A stretch of 64,000 nucleotides of DNA, from positions 7,719,911 to 7,783,910 of the forward strand of contig NW_020946557.1 in assembly GCF_900497805.2 (NCBI RefSeq), read 5' to 3'. This document shows positions 1 to 11,084 of the stretch, in pieces. The position numbers were made by a program, and so were the translations under genes. This stretch comes from Vombatus ursinus. Its lineage: Eukaryota > Chordata > Mammalia > Diprotodontia > Vombatidae. The notes under the pieces were generated by a model that saw nothing but the letters and a program-made list of their open reading frames with translations, did no database searches and was not told the DNA's origin. Position 1 is the first letter of the stretch, and each line of letters opens with the position of its first letter.

Positions 1-624
1 AGCATTGTGTCTACTGTTTTCCTGATTTTGTTTACTAATAATGACTGCTAGCATTTTTATAGCACTTTAAAGTTTACAAAGTACTTTACATCTGTTATCT
101 CACTTGATTTGCTTATTTCACTCTGTATCATCAGTTCTAATGTCTTCCCATATTTGCCTGTATTCATGATATTAAAGCACAGTAAGATTCCACTATATTT
201 ACTTACAATTTCTTTCTTAGCCATTCTCCAATCAATGGGCATCTGCTTTATGCAGTAACTTTAAAAATAGTCAACTAGACCATCCCATTCTAGAGATTTT
301 CTGAAAGTTTTGAAGTTATGAGTAGTGAGGCTAAGGAGGAGGGAACATTATTTTTTCCTGTTTGGAAAGAAGAAATGTGAAATATATCTAATATTGTGGG
401 TATGCCCTTTTTCTAGATCTAGTATTATTAGTTTAGAAATGTGTATATTACAGATTACTGGCTTGGCACTCATTAAACTAATGTTTGGTATATTCCTCTG
501 CTAAAGCCCTACAACACTGCTTCATGATGGTTTGGAGGTTAGCCTGGATTCTCAGTGACTGTCAATAGAGTACAAACTGGAGCAGGTTCCATCAAGCTCA
601 GGAAAGACTTCAAGTGTTATCGTA

Positions 625-880
625 AGTGGCTAGGTGATGCAGTGGATAGAGTGTTAGGCTCGGAGTCAGAAAGACCTGAGTTCAAATATGGCTTCAGACA
701 CTTAGTAACTTTGTGTCCTTGGGCAAGTCACTTGACCTCTGTCTGCCTCAGTTTCCTCAACTGTAAAATGGAGATGGTAATAGCACCGACCTCTCAGAGC
801 TTTTATGAGGATCAAAAGAGATAATAGTTGTAAAGCACTTAGTACAGTGCCTAGCACATAGCTGGTGTTTAATAAATTCC
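625..880 (+). repeat. CORE-SINE (Mar-1/MIR-like, long form)
   Basis: tRNA-like head (GTGGCTAGGTGATGCAGTGG), CORE block (GGGCAAGTCACTTGACCTC), the CTCAGTTTCCTC segment and an L2-like end (CACTTAGTACAGTGCCTAGC). In DCBLD1 intron. Confidence 0.85.
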
Positions 881-1639
881 TCCTAATTCCAGGCTGCATC
901 TGTTGTCTTAGGACTATCTTAAGAACAGAGAAACTAAACTCATCACCAGTAGGTGATAAATATTTTGGTCCAGGGTGACCTATAAAGCAGAAAAAAATAT
1001 AATAAATCTCTTAGTCCTGTACAAGCCCTTTCTTCTTCCATGGTGGAACTTGTAGAGTGGTGGATAAGGCAGAGATGTTAATAACATCTAGAAACTGTAA
1101 TTATTAGTTCTCTTATTGTGTGATATTTGTACAATACTAAGACTCTTTGGTTCTAGATTAGTCTTTGGGAGTGATAAGGGTTTCTCTTTTTCTCTGACCA
1201 GAGGGAAAAAAGAAAGTTATGGAGTGATGGTGAGAAAATTTAAAGAATGGAGAAGGGGATTGGAACTGAGAAAACTTTGGTCAGCCTCATTTTTCTCAAT
1301 AAAGTAGGAGGCTAGACCATCTGCATTAAGTGTTAGGGAGTAGATCTGGTAGTGAGAAGGGAGAAGAAAATGGTATAATTGCTGTAGGGGAAAGGATAAA
1401 GAATTGATAAGAGTAGAGCACACGGATTATCAAGCGTCAGAAAGGGCCTGGCTTAGTATATATGCCATGAATTTGTAATGTATCAAATCGTCTCAGTTTT
1501 GTGACTTTTTTTCACCAGTGGTGCTCCACCTACCTAGAGAAATGGTGAAATCAGGTAGGAACCATGCCACATTCAGATTTCACAGGTTGAGATGAATTTA
1601 AGATCAGATATGCAGTGAGCATATCACTGAATGTACAAC

Positions 1640-1725
1640 CTAGTATATATACATACATACACTTACACACATATACGTATGCATATATACATACACATGT
1701 ATAGATATATGGGTGTGTGTGTGTG
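1640..1725. repeat. TACA/TATA and GTGT simple repeat
   Basis: Impure TATACATACA-type alternation ending in a short GTGTGT run. Confidence 0.7.
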
Positions 1726-1884
1726 TTTGCATCCCGAACAAGTGAAGCATATGAGGAGTGATGTGGGCCCTGATTCATCTAGGATGAAATCACATTTGCA
1801 GAATTATGCAGTACTTTCAGTGGTCTTTGGACTTAAAAAGAATAAGTATTTTTTATACTAATAGTTCAGTCTAACTCTCTAATC

Positions 1885-2125
1885 AACAAGCATTTATGTG
1901 ATCACCCACTGTGTGCCAGACTCTATGCTAAGGACTGGGGATACAAAGGAAATATACAAAACAGTCCTTGCCTTCAATGAGTTTATATTCTAATGGAAGT
2001 CAATGTACATAAAACATAGATGACGTTACTTGCCCAGAGTCAGATAGGTAGCCGACCCCCAGTTTAAAGCCAGGGCCTCTGATCCAAATCCAGTGTTTTT
2101 CCACTGTAAGATGTTACCTTTAACT
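1885..2125 (-). repeat. L2 3' end followed by MIR-like fragment
   Basis: Antisense L2 terminus (ACTGTGTGCCAGACTCTATG, GGGGATACAAAGG) followed by an antisense SINE piece (GACGTTACTTGCCCAGAGTC). Confidence 0.7.
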
Positions 2126-3094
2126 TGCTGGGCAGAAACTGAAGATATATAATAAAGTAGGCCCAGAATTAAACAGTAGAAAGAGATTGGGAAATTGTTT
2201 TAGGGAGAACAGTGAAGTCATTAAAAGCACTGAACAAAGGCTTTTATTTAAAAATATTCATATTTTTAACGTAGATATATTTCCAGTGATTCTATGTGGT
2301 TACATTGTAACAGTAGAATGATGTAGTCTCCAAAAAATTGTTAAATTAAAATGTGAAGTTAGAATTACATATCACCCAAAGGGTCTTAGAGGCTGCAGTA
2401 TATTGCCAATGAGGAATCATGTGGGAGAAATGGGGTAAAGGTTATCCTTAAGGAGTTGTATGACCTTAAAAAAAAGATGTGGGACAGTCATGTAGTCATA
2501 ATAACATTTCTTAAGATTTTCAAAGTATAGGTATTTTTATGTAATAAAATAAATTTTTAATTAGCTGGTCGCTATTCTTTATCATATGTAAATATTATCT
2601 CTTTTCTCCCATCACTTCATGTCCTTCCTTGACTCATTTCCTCCTCTAAAGGAGAGATATGTGGAATTTTCTGGGGGGCTAGAAGGAGTTGGCTATGATA
2701 GTAATGAGGTATTGAGGACTCTTATTCTTGATTTACTAGTCAAGAATAACTTCTTAAGGAGTTAACAATTGAAAGAAGTGAGAGTCTTAATTGCTGACAT
2801 TAGGGAAAGGGTAAAAGTAAGAGGTAAGACTGGGAGTGTTAGTCATGGTGAATTATTAGGAGCTTCAGAGAGGTGAGAATGGTCATATCTCTAAGGCCAA
2901 GTGGCCAAGCCAAGGCCCATGAATATGTTCAGTGCACCTGTGGATCAACCAAGTGAGGGAGATCAGGGGAATGGAGATGTGGAGCCCGACCAATGTCAAG
3001 AGAAGTCATATATGAGGAGGAAAAGAGTGAAGGAATATAAGTGGTTCAATGATTGATTAATCTCTCACATTTTGTCTTAGACTGTCATATCTTT

Positions 3095-3278
3095 TTTTAA
3101 AATTTTTAAAATTTGTTTTTGTTTTTGTTTTAAGCAATTGGGGTTGTGACTTGCCCAGGGTCACACAGCTAGTATGTGTCAAGTGTTTGGTCTGAGGCTG
3201 GATTTGAACTCAGGTTCTCCTGACTTCAGGGCCAGTGCTCTATCCACTGCAGAACCTAGCTGCCCCCCCCTTTTTTTT
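3095..3278 (-). repeat. Mar-1 SINE with 17-bp target duplication
   Basis: Antisense Mar-1 with a T-rich head (its A-tail), TTGCCCAGGGTCACACAGCT and the tRNA-like end CTATCCACTGCAGAACCTAG. Flanked by a perfect 17-bp direct repeat TAGACTGTCATATCTTT at 3078-3094 and 3279-3295. Confidence 0.95.
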
Positions 3279-3791
3279 TAGACTGTCATATCTTTCCATG
3301 TGTATATATCCTTAAGTATAAGGATACCATTGCTATTTTACCATCTTATGGTCAATATCTAGCACAGTGCCTGGCACAAACTAGGTTGACTGCTATGTGT
3401 CAGCTTAGGGGGGAAAATCTCTCATAGATACTTTTGCTATTCAATAATTATTTAATTTTTTATTGGTCTGCTATGTCAGCTGATGCATATTCCAAATACA
3501 GCAAACTAATTGAAGAATTGGATACCAACTGATACACGTGCATTACTGTATTGTACCTAAATTAGAAGGTTTTCATTGTTGTTGGGGTGGGGGAAGGTTG
3601 GGGGGATAGGGGTGGAGAGATGGAAGGGCAAAGTGGTATTGGGACAAAAAGAATAGTGTTCACGAACTTCAATCCCTCCTCTCCAGGAACAATAATTGCT
3701 ATCTTCTACAGACAAATAGAATGTGTGATGACTAAAATAATATGGCAGTATCATTTACATGACTAGGTTTTATCATCTGTTTGGTTTTTAG

Positions 3792-4321
3792 ATTATCATC
3801 AACCTCTCATGATTGGAACTGGGACAGTGATGAGGAAAGGTTCCACCTTCAGACCAATGGACACAGAAGCTAATGAGACAGGGAAGAACTCTGAGCCAGA
3901 GAACCACTATGCCTGTCCTCACCCAACCAACCGCCACGAGTATGCACTGCCTTTGACAAATCAGGAGCCTGAGTATGCCACTCCTATTGTAGAACGGCAC
4001 TTAATGAGAGAGAAAGCATTTCCTGAAGGGGGCTACAATGTGCCTGTCATTGCTCCAGCTCATAAACATTCCCTTTCCTCTGGCAGCTTCTCCAATTCGG
4101 GTAGAAAGGATGCCAAACATGGAGACTACCAACTGCCTCAAGGCCTTAAGCCAGGGGAGGGTGACTACGATAAACCTAAAGGCAAAAGCTTCTTAACCAC
4201 AGAAGACTGTGATACCAACTACCAAAAGCCTCAAATGAATCCCTTAATGAATGATGGTTATTCAGCTCCTAGGGACTGCCTCAAACCAATAAACCAGACT
4301 GCAATGACTGCCCTTTTATAA
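3792..4321 (+). CDS. DCBLD1: DCBLD1 last coding exon (cytoplasmic tail)
   Basis: This is the terminal coding exon of discoidin, CUB and LCCL domain-containing protein 1, a single-pass receptor-like membrane protein. The reading frame enters at an AG acceptor ending at 3791 (the preceding exon supplies the first base of the Asp codon) and stays open to the TAA at 4319-4321. The last residues, NQTAMTALL, and stretches such as GSTFRPMDT, EYALPL, EYATPIVERH and HKHSLSSG match the human C-terminus as I remember it. The exon holds nine YxxP motifs (YHQP, YACP, YALP, YATP, YNVP, YQLP, YDKP, YQKP, YSAP). In the DCBLD family such phosphotyrosine sites recruit CRK/CRKL SH2 domains. CUB, LCCL, discoidin and transmembrane exons are not in the window. 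I searched 1-3791 for the preceding exon and did not find it. Confidence 0.96.
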
Positions 4322-5640
4322 GCCCAATGTGAAAGAAATTTTCTGTGGTACTGAGCAAGTCACTGGAAAAACTTAGGATCTTCCTAAAGGTTTTTTTATA
4401 TATATGTATATGTGTATGTATGTGTATGTATCTACCTATATCCATCACTACAGATATTATCTCTAGCTATTTATATGTATATATAGATATATATAACTAC
4501 ATATGGAGATTTAGCTATATTAATAGATGCAGGTATACCCGTTTCTATTGATATGGCTAAATCACTATACATATCTACAAATACATATAGATAACTATGG
4601 ATATATCTATATTGATATAGGTAGATATAGATACCTCTTATTGGTACACATGTACATACACACCCACTGTATGTATCTATGCATATATATATACATATAG
4701 ATACTAATACATACTATGTGTGTATATACATATATGTGTATATATGTATATTTTAAATATATAGACATACATGGGGTATGTGCATGTATCCTAATAAGAT
4801 CTTGCTTGGGAGGTTCAAAAACAACCTTTTTTACTGTTTACACAATATCGCAGTTTATGTTAGTCTTGACCTTAGAGGTCTGTGATTTTCTTGTGGGCTG
4901 GCACACGTTGTCAGATGAGTAGGTGGTATTTTCCTTTCTGTAACTGTGATCTTAAGCTACTTGGTGTAATATGTGCAATCTGTACAGAGTTTTATTTAAC
5001 ATGAATTAAAATAGCTTAAATTTTCTTGATCAACTTTTCAATCTGCACAGAGGTTAAGTGGGAATGTGCAGCTATTTAAAAAAAACCTTATGTAATAGTT
5101 ACATTGACTTTTAAGAGATATTTTATTGGATAGAGTCTTAGCAGCAGGCCTGTTTAAACTTAATCTTCATGTTATCGTGGCTCATTTCCCTTCTTTTGAT
5201 AGTAAAAAGTAAAAGCATTTTTATTTTTCTTCTCCTAGAAGACCTCAGATTACTTGAAGCATTAAAAGCACACCAACAAGGGTGATGGTTTTTAGTAATT
5301 ATTTGTTGTTGTTGTTTTGTTTTAATTCAGCCATGGTCTGTTCTCTTGTGGTCATCAGCTGCCTGGGCTCCATTTTCAATAAGGATGCGAAATACATAGT
5401 TATTTCTCAGAGCAGTTTCAGTTTTTGTGAATTTCAGAAGACTTCATACTGGTCCAGTATGGTCCACTAAGAGAACAGTTTTCCTTTTCTCTCTGCTGAT
5501 CATTTCATTGCTTCTCACATACTCCTCACTTGAACTTTGGGTAATACCACAGAGTTTTCTTTCCATGTGTGTCTACCCTTTTCAGAATGTCTGTGAAGCC
5601 AAAATGTGAATTAATAAAAAAGAAATAAAAAATACTGTTC
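4322..5640 (+). other. DCBLD1: DCBLD1 3' UTR (probable extent)
   Basis: The sequence after the stop has no recognised SINE or LINE up to about 5640. It contains a long A/T/G-rich simple-sequence tract at about 4395-4760. Two AATAAA signals lie close together at 5613-5618 and 5624-5629 and are the best candidates for the main poly(A) site. An ATTAAA at 6290-6295 is a possible more distal site. The exact end cannot be fixed without transcript data. Confidence 0.6.
4395..4760. repeat. Compound TA/TATG/GATA simple-sequence tract in DCBLD1 3' UTR
   Basis: About 365 bp made almost only of short alternations of TATA, TATG, TGTA, GATA and ATAC units, with no single clean period. It lies in the transcribed 3' UTR and is a likely length polymorphism. 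Confidence 0.8.
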
Positions 5641-5832
5641 TTCACACCAATAGAAGATGAAGATGATATAGTAATTCCAACTTGTGTTACTGGATATGAT
5701 TTCCGATCTCAGCTTAGCATTGACTCTGTGGTCAAATTACCACATCTGACTCTAAGAACAGATGTTAATGAGACTCTGAGAAAAAGTGGTTTTAATTTGT
5801 TTTTATTTCAAAGTATTCTACTACAAGAGTGA
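5587..5832 (+). other. Coding-like reading frame in the DCBLD1 3' flank, origin unknown
   Basis: An ATG at 5587 begins MSVKPKCELIKKK. The frame meets TAA at 5626-5628, then reads open for 66 more codons to TGA at 5830-5832. The downstream part includes FFTPIEDEDDIVIPTC and LRTDVNETLRKSG. A pyrimidine-rich tract and CAG lie just before the ATG, which could be a splice acceptor. Composition looks more protein-like than the surrounding AT-rich DNA. I do not recognise the family. It could be a decayed retrocopy, a relic exon or chance. Confidence 0.25.
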
Positions 5833-6355
5833 CAAAAGACACAGTTCAATAGTTGATTGTACCAAGATGTTTAGAAAAGAGGCGTTTTTGAAAAAATATA
5901 TTTTTCTCTCTGGCACATATTACTAATTCTAGATTAGGCCAGACTTGAGCTTTTAAATTATTTGAAGTGGTTTTTATCTGAGCAGGCTTTATGAAATAAA
6001 ACTGTGCAATGTAGTTATTTGTGAAAACTGTAAGCAAGAAAGGAAGTAGATCTTTCTCCATCTCTGACCTTCCTGGGTATATTAGCTGAAAATCTGGACC
6101 AAAAAAAACCCAGTCTCTAAATTCTGGATGTAACTGTTGTTGTGTACAGTTTTTCATAATTTCTGTGAAATGTACAGAAAACACTGAGGGGTGCTGAAAT
6201 GTCACAACAGCTTATTTTCCCAACACTGTGGGGCTAAGTTGTTGACATTTTTGTTGTTTACGTGGTAGTACTGTATACTAATTTTAATAATTAAACTTCC
6301 AAACCAAAGTTTATTTGGCCTTTGAGTGTATCTCTTCTGTTCTGTTCACATAGCC

Positions 6356-7020
6356 ACCACCTTTAGGACCTCATCACTTCCCACCTGGATTATTGCAGCA
6401 GCAGCCTCCTAATTAGTCTCCTTGCCTCTAATTTCTCTCCACTCCAGTCCATCCTCGATATGGCATTTTCCTTAAGCACAGATCTGACCATGTCATCTTC
6501 CTGCTCAATAAACTTCAAGGGCTCCTTGTTGCCTCTAGAATAAAATATAAACTTCTCTTTTTCGCTTTTAAAGCACTTCCCAAGACGGCCCCTTAACCAT
6601 ATTTCCAGTTTCTTTCATCATTACTTCCCCTCCCACACTCTGTGATCCAGCCAGACTGGCTTCAGTTTCATTCAACATTTCCATGTTCTCTCTCTCCCTT
6701 TGCACTGACCATTCCTCATGCCTGGACTGTCCCCCCTTCTCACCAGTGCCTCTCTTCCTTCAAGACTCAGCTCAAGCACCACCTTTTAAGAGAAGCCTCT
6801 CTTGATCCCCCAAGTACTAGTGCCCTCTTTCCCAAATGACCTTGCATTTAACTACTATTACTAATATTTTATTCATTCTGTATACACTTATAGATTTACT
6901 TAGGGTTTCCTCTCATTGCAATGTCAATTCCTTGTAAGTAGGGATAATTTCATTCTTTGTCACTCTATCCATGGTATTCAGCACAATTCCTGGCACAGAA
7001 GGAACTTCATAAATGTTTGT
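6356..7020 (+). repeat. L2 LINE, 3' part
   Basis: Sense L2: CACCTGGATTATTGCAGCAG, TCTGACCATGTCATCTTCCT, CATGCCTGGACTGTCCCC, AAGACTCAGCTCAAGCACCA and a typical end GGCACAGAAGGAACTTCATA. About 665 bp, reaching the usual 3' terminus. Confidence 0.9.
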
Positions 7021-7119
7021 TGATGTGATTGTTGATGGTCTCACACACAAGCAGTAAAGGATAGAGCCAAGATTCCAATGGAGGTCCTCTAATTAAACCC
7101 AGTGTTCTTTATACCGTAC

Positions 7120-7375
7120 CATACTCATCTAGTCCAACTCCTTCTTAAAGCATAAGCCCCTCCTGCTGCTTCGCCAGCATATGGTCAGCTGAGTCTTTTC
7201 CTAAACACTGAATGACAGGTAACCAGGCAACCTTTTCCATTTTTGGACAGCTCGACATTGTTAAGTTGTATTCCTTCTAATCTGCCTCGTTATAGTTTAT
7301 ACCTACTGGTCTTAGGTCTATTTTTTGGGTCCAAGCAGAATAAATGCATTCTTTCTTCCATTTCAATAGGAAATC
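7120..7375 (-). repeat. CR1/L3 LINE fragment (3' region)
   Basis: Antisense CR1/L3-type sequence: CTAGTCCAACTCCTTCTTAA, TCCTTCTAATCTGCCTCG and GGTCCAAGCAGAATAAATGC. Ancient and diverged. Confidence 0.6.
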
Positions 7376-7438
7376 ATCTCTTCTCCTTCCCTCTCTCATT
7401 CTCCTTCTCCCACCACCACTACCAAAAAGAAAAAAAAA

Positions 7439-7454
7439 TATATATATATATATA
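7439..7454. repeat. (TA)8 after an A-run
   Basis: Short pure TA dinucleotide run preceded by an A-rich stretch. Confidence 0.85.
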
Positions 7455-7474
7455 GCAAAATACCAGTAGCATAG

Positions 7475-7600
7475 GACCTTGGCTTAGATCCTGCCTTTGG
7501 AAGCTCTGTGACCCTGAGCTCACTTAATCTCTGAGATTCAGCTAACCACATCTATAAAATGAAGATAATAATACTTTTTACTACCTACCTCACAAGACTG
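7475..7600 (+). repeat. MIR fragment
   Basis: Sense MIR-like core: AGCTCTGTGACCCTGAGCTC then ACATCTATAAAATGAAGATA and a CTCACAAG end. Confidence 0.7.
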
Positions 7601-7735
7601 CTCCAAATTCACCTAACTGTAAGCTCATCCAATTTATATCCATCCATCCTTTACACAAGAATTTTATGAGACATGGTCAAATGTTTTACTGAAATCCAGA
7701 TATGTTATGTAACATTTCTCCAAACTGAATGCCCT
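7600..7735 (-). repeat. CR1/L3 LINE fragment (ORF2 part)
   Basis: Antisense CR1-type sequence: TTTATGAGACATGGTCAAAT and TTTACTGAAATCCAGATATG, a pattern found in the reverse complement of CR1/L3 ORF2. It probably belonged to the same insertion as 7120-7375. Confidence 0.6.
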
Positions 7736-7777
7736 TAGAAAATTCTTTCAGTTCCAAAACTCAGAGATGACCCAAAA

Positions 7778-8322
7778 AGCAGCAGTTCCCAAAGTGTGGT
7801 ACACAGACTACTGGTAAGAGGCAGGAAGGTTGGTAAGATCCATTCAGAGGGTCTGTAAGGTCAAAATTCACAGACTGGAGCTGGATTTTCTTCAAATACT
7901 GCAAAACAGAACATGATGAATAAAGCAGATATGACCATTCAGCTGCCTTTTATTAAGCCAGACATTATTAGATTTGGGGGGGGGGGGAGGTGAAACAATG
8001 CCACTTTTCTCATTAGCTTTTTTGTATGGAAAAAGTTATTTTTCATTAAAATGTTATTTATGTCAGCATGTAATGGGTTTACTGTTGTTTTTAAATGAAT
8101 TAACAAATATTTTAAAATTTTATCAGTTTTAATTTCTAATTTTATTAATATCAATAGATATAACCCACATAAACAAGCAATTTAGGGTCAAAATTTTAAA
8201 ATTTTAAACTTCCAAACCAGTTTATTTGGCCTTTGAGTGTATCTCTTCTTTCTGTTCACATAGCCACCACCTTAAAAAAATTTTTTAAATGCTGAGGCTA
8301 AAAAATTTGAGAAAAGCTGGCA
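7778..8322. mobile_element. hAT-type non-autonomous DNA transposon, decayed
   Basis: The left end CAGCAGTTCCCAAAGTGTGG and GGGTCTGTAAGGTCAAAATT, and the right end AATTTGAGAAAAGCTG, are the terminal patterns of a mammalian hAT family (CAGTGGTTCCCAAAGTGTGG type). The interior is AT-rich with a G-run at 7977-7987. A 71-bp foreign segment interrupts it at 8204-8274. No transposase coding seen. Confidence 0.7.
8204..8274 (+). repeat. Near-identical copy of 6291-6364 inside the hAT element
   Basis: From TTAAACTTCCAAACCA to TAGCCACCACCTTA this matches 6291-6364 with only two small length differences (2 bp and 1 bp) and no other change over about 70 bp. The donor spans unique DNA beside DCBLD1 and the first bases of the L2 at 6356. 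See findings. Confidence 0.95.
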
Positions 8323-8454
8323 TATGGATTTAGAAGAGAGGAGCTTAGATTAGATGATATCTAATGGCCTCTCTGACTCTAAGAAGGATGATGTGAAATC
8401 ATTTGTTTTTGATCCTAATAGAGAGTAGTATTTTATTTTGTTTGGTTTTTTTTG

Positions 8455-8690
8455 GTTTTTGGTGGAGGCAGAACTGACCTGTAATCTTATAGTGAACTAG
8501 TGACATCTTCTTCCACATTGGTGAGGGGTTGGCACATGTCTTAAGAGTTGCCTAGGGCCACAGAGAGATTAAATGATTTCCCTAGGGTCACAGCCAATAT
8601 TCATCAGAGACCAGATTTGAACCTGAGTCTTACTAAGAGACCAGACCAGCACTCTGTTATCTATTATATCATACTGTCTCCTTTTTTACT
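8455..8690 (-). repeat. SINE, second marsupial CORE-SINE family
   Basis: Antisense SINE with AGAGTTGCCTAGGGCCACAG in place of the Mar-1 3' tail, then GGTCACAGCCAATATTC and CTCTGTTATCTATTATATCA. The same arrangement recurs at 16800, 34425, 35105 and (sense) 63125, defining a family distinct from Mar-1. Confidence 0.75.
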
Positions 8691-8935
8691 TGTTGTTGAG
8701 TCATTTCAGTCATGTCTGACTTCACTTTTTGGGGTTTTCTTGGCAAAGATACTGGAATGGTTTACCATTTCCTTTTCCAGCTCATTTTACAGATAAGGAA
8801 ACTGAGACAAATAGGGTTAAATGACTTGTCTAGGTTCACACAGCTTGTCTTGGCCAGATTTGAACTCGTGAAGATGAGTCCTCCTTATTCCAAGCCAATC
8901 ACTCTATCCACTGTGCCACCTAGCTGCCCCACCTC
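8691..8935 (-). repeat. Mar-1 SINE, full length
   Basis: Antisense Mar-1 from TTGTTGTTGAGTCATTTCAG through TTCTTGGCAAAGATACTGG and CAGATAAGGAAACTGAG to CACTGTGCCACCTAGCTGCC. It abuts the preceding SINE. Confidence 0.93.
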
Positions 8936-11084
8936 TCCCTTTAGATATGTCATAGTTCGGCAATTCATCATCTGTTCATCCTTTAATTTTTCACCATACC
9001 ACTATACTAATAGTGGAAGAGACAGATCTGGGGCTTTTTTTTTCTTCATCATATCAACTCAGAATTACAGTATTGTGAAGATCACTGGAGAGGCAGGGGA
9101 AGGAGAGGAAGGAGAAAAAATTAACAAACTGCAGATAGCCAGTTTTAAACTAGTTTTAAACAGAATTTTTCATGTCTTTATCTCTCTGTGTCTCAGAGTT
9201 CTAGTGGCACCCCTTAGGCCAGTAGAGTTCTTCTAATACTATTATTGTGAGCCCTAATACCAGTGCGTTCACCCAAATATTAATCACTTGTCATTAGTGA
9301 CCCAATATCATTTGCCAGTGCTAGTTAGTATCTCCTCCAGTATCATTTAACTAACGGACATCTCACTATCACTAATAACTAATTAAAATCAATTTGTTTT
9401 TACAAAGGAATCTCTACTTAAAAAGGTATAGCAAGAACCAAAATATAACTACCTCTGATATTAGAGAATGCCCTCTTCCCTCTACATACCCTTTAACTTC
9501 TGAAGGAAGTAAATACAAACTTAGAGTGGTAACTTCAAAACACTATTATGCAGTTCACTTCCTGGTGCAGCTCAGCTGATGGATGAGTCTTTTTCTTGCT
9601 TATAAGACATGCTATCTCAGTGGCTAAGTAAGTGCACTGCTAGGCTGGGTCAAGCAGGTCCTTCCTTAGGCAGGATCCTTCCAAACCTCAGCTCCTAGAC
9701 CTCTGATGGCTCTCCTAACATTTAAAAGTTTACAAGATCATGGTCTGACTCATTCTATCTCTGATACTGGTACATTCAAGAACAAGAAAGAAGAAATACA
9801 ACAGAGAAAGAAGAAACAGCAGTGCCATAGTTCAAGGCCATTATGTTATCTTAGGTGAGGAAAGCAGACTGCTGGTACTACCTCTCTCTGCACCCAGATG
9901 ATGACAGCTGTTCCTGCCTCACTTGCCACCACAGAAGAGACCTCAAATTTCTCCACTGGAGCTTTTTGTATGCATTCTCAATTCCGGCTTAGCAGTCATT
10001 TAAAAACCTTATCTTCACCATACAATAAGTGGACAGGAAATGACTTCAGAATACCTATACATGTTCAGAATCTGGGCAGGGCACCAGCTCACAAAACCCC
10101 TCATATGGGTTGACAGCAGCAGGTGTAGCTCCCTATGTGTGCTTAGAGGACTAGACCCCCAGTGGCCAGTCCTATTACAATATGTTCAGAGATAAGTAAA
10201 TCCAAGTGTGAAGTAGTCCTGAGACCAAAATGGAGGACTACTGATCCAGAACTATTGTCTTAATCTTGGAGAATCTTTTTCTTAAAACAACTCAAAGAAA
10301 AATGATACTACTCTTAGGTGGATCAATCTAGAGACCTTTTTCCTTGTTCTCATCTAGTCACTGACTCAATTATTTTAAGAAAGGCATCCTTCCTGGGCTG
10401 ATGAGAAAGAGGACGTTGTTTTGGAATTGATAGTTAAAGACTGATAGAATTTCCCTTTCAGATTAGTCCAAAAAGCTTCAGACTGAGATAATTTTAAATA
10501 TTTTCTTAATATTCTAAAATAGGGAGCAGAGGGACAGGGGCTTTGTTTGCTTCCACAATGCAAATTGTGGAATTGCACAATTGTTTTCCTTGTTCCACTG
10601 CTCCTCTAATGTGTCATAGTTTGTCATTGTCAAGGTTAGTTTCTTTTGATGATTTCCCTTCTTTGCTCAGACATCTCTAACTCCTGGAGAAGTATTGCTA
10701 CTTTTAAAGCTGCATGCCTTCATTCTTCCATTGTAAGAGAAGTGACCTTAAAATTTGCTTGAGAATACCAAAAAGGACTTCCTAGAATTATTTTAAGTGA
10801 CCATTGCATAGGAAGGGAATTGGCTTCCCTGATGAGTAAATCATCAAACATAAAGAAACTTTTTTCTAAAAAATGTATTTTCAAGTAAATTCTCAAAGAA
10901 CAAAAAAACGGCTTAAGCTAAAAACAGTATTATGCTCCTGGGAAATAATGAAAAAAGGATGGAATATTATCCTTAGCTGCAAGAGTTAAAAAAACAGTAG
11001 AGCTAATAACAGTTTCCCACATGCTGCCACAGGTACTCCATAAAGTGTTTTTGTAGAAACTCCCAGACATGAGGAAAGCCTCAG
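8936..11084. other. Intergenic stretch without recognised content
   Basis: I see no exon, RNA gene or confident repeat family here. The sequence is mildly AT-rich with many short open frames of the size expected by chance. Confidence 0.5.

Noticed and set aside
1-3791. Search for an upstream DCBLD1 exon
   Set aside because: No segment encodes the residues expected before DYHQP; the previous exon must be outside the window.
5846-6205. 119-codon minus-strand open frame
   Set aside because: Frames of this length are expected by chance a few times in 64 kb of AT-rich DNA read six ways. No family resemblance or splice context seen.
9394-10113. Possible LTR-like or gene-like unique stretch in the intergenic region
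   Set aside because: No terminal repeats, target duplication, promoter signals or recognisable coding found.
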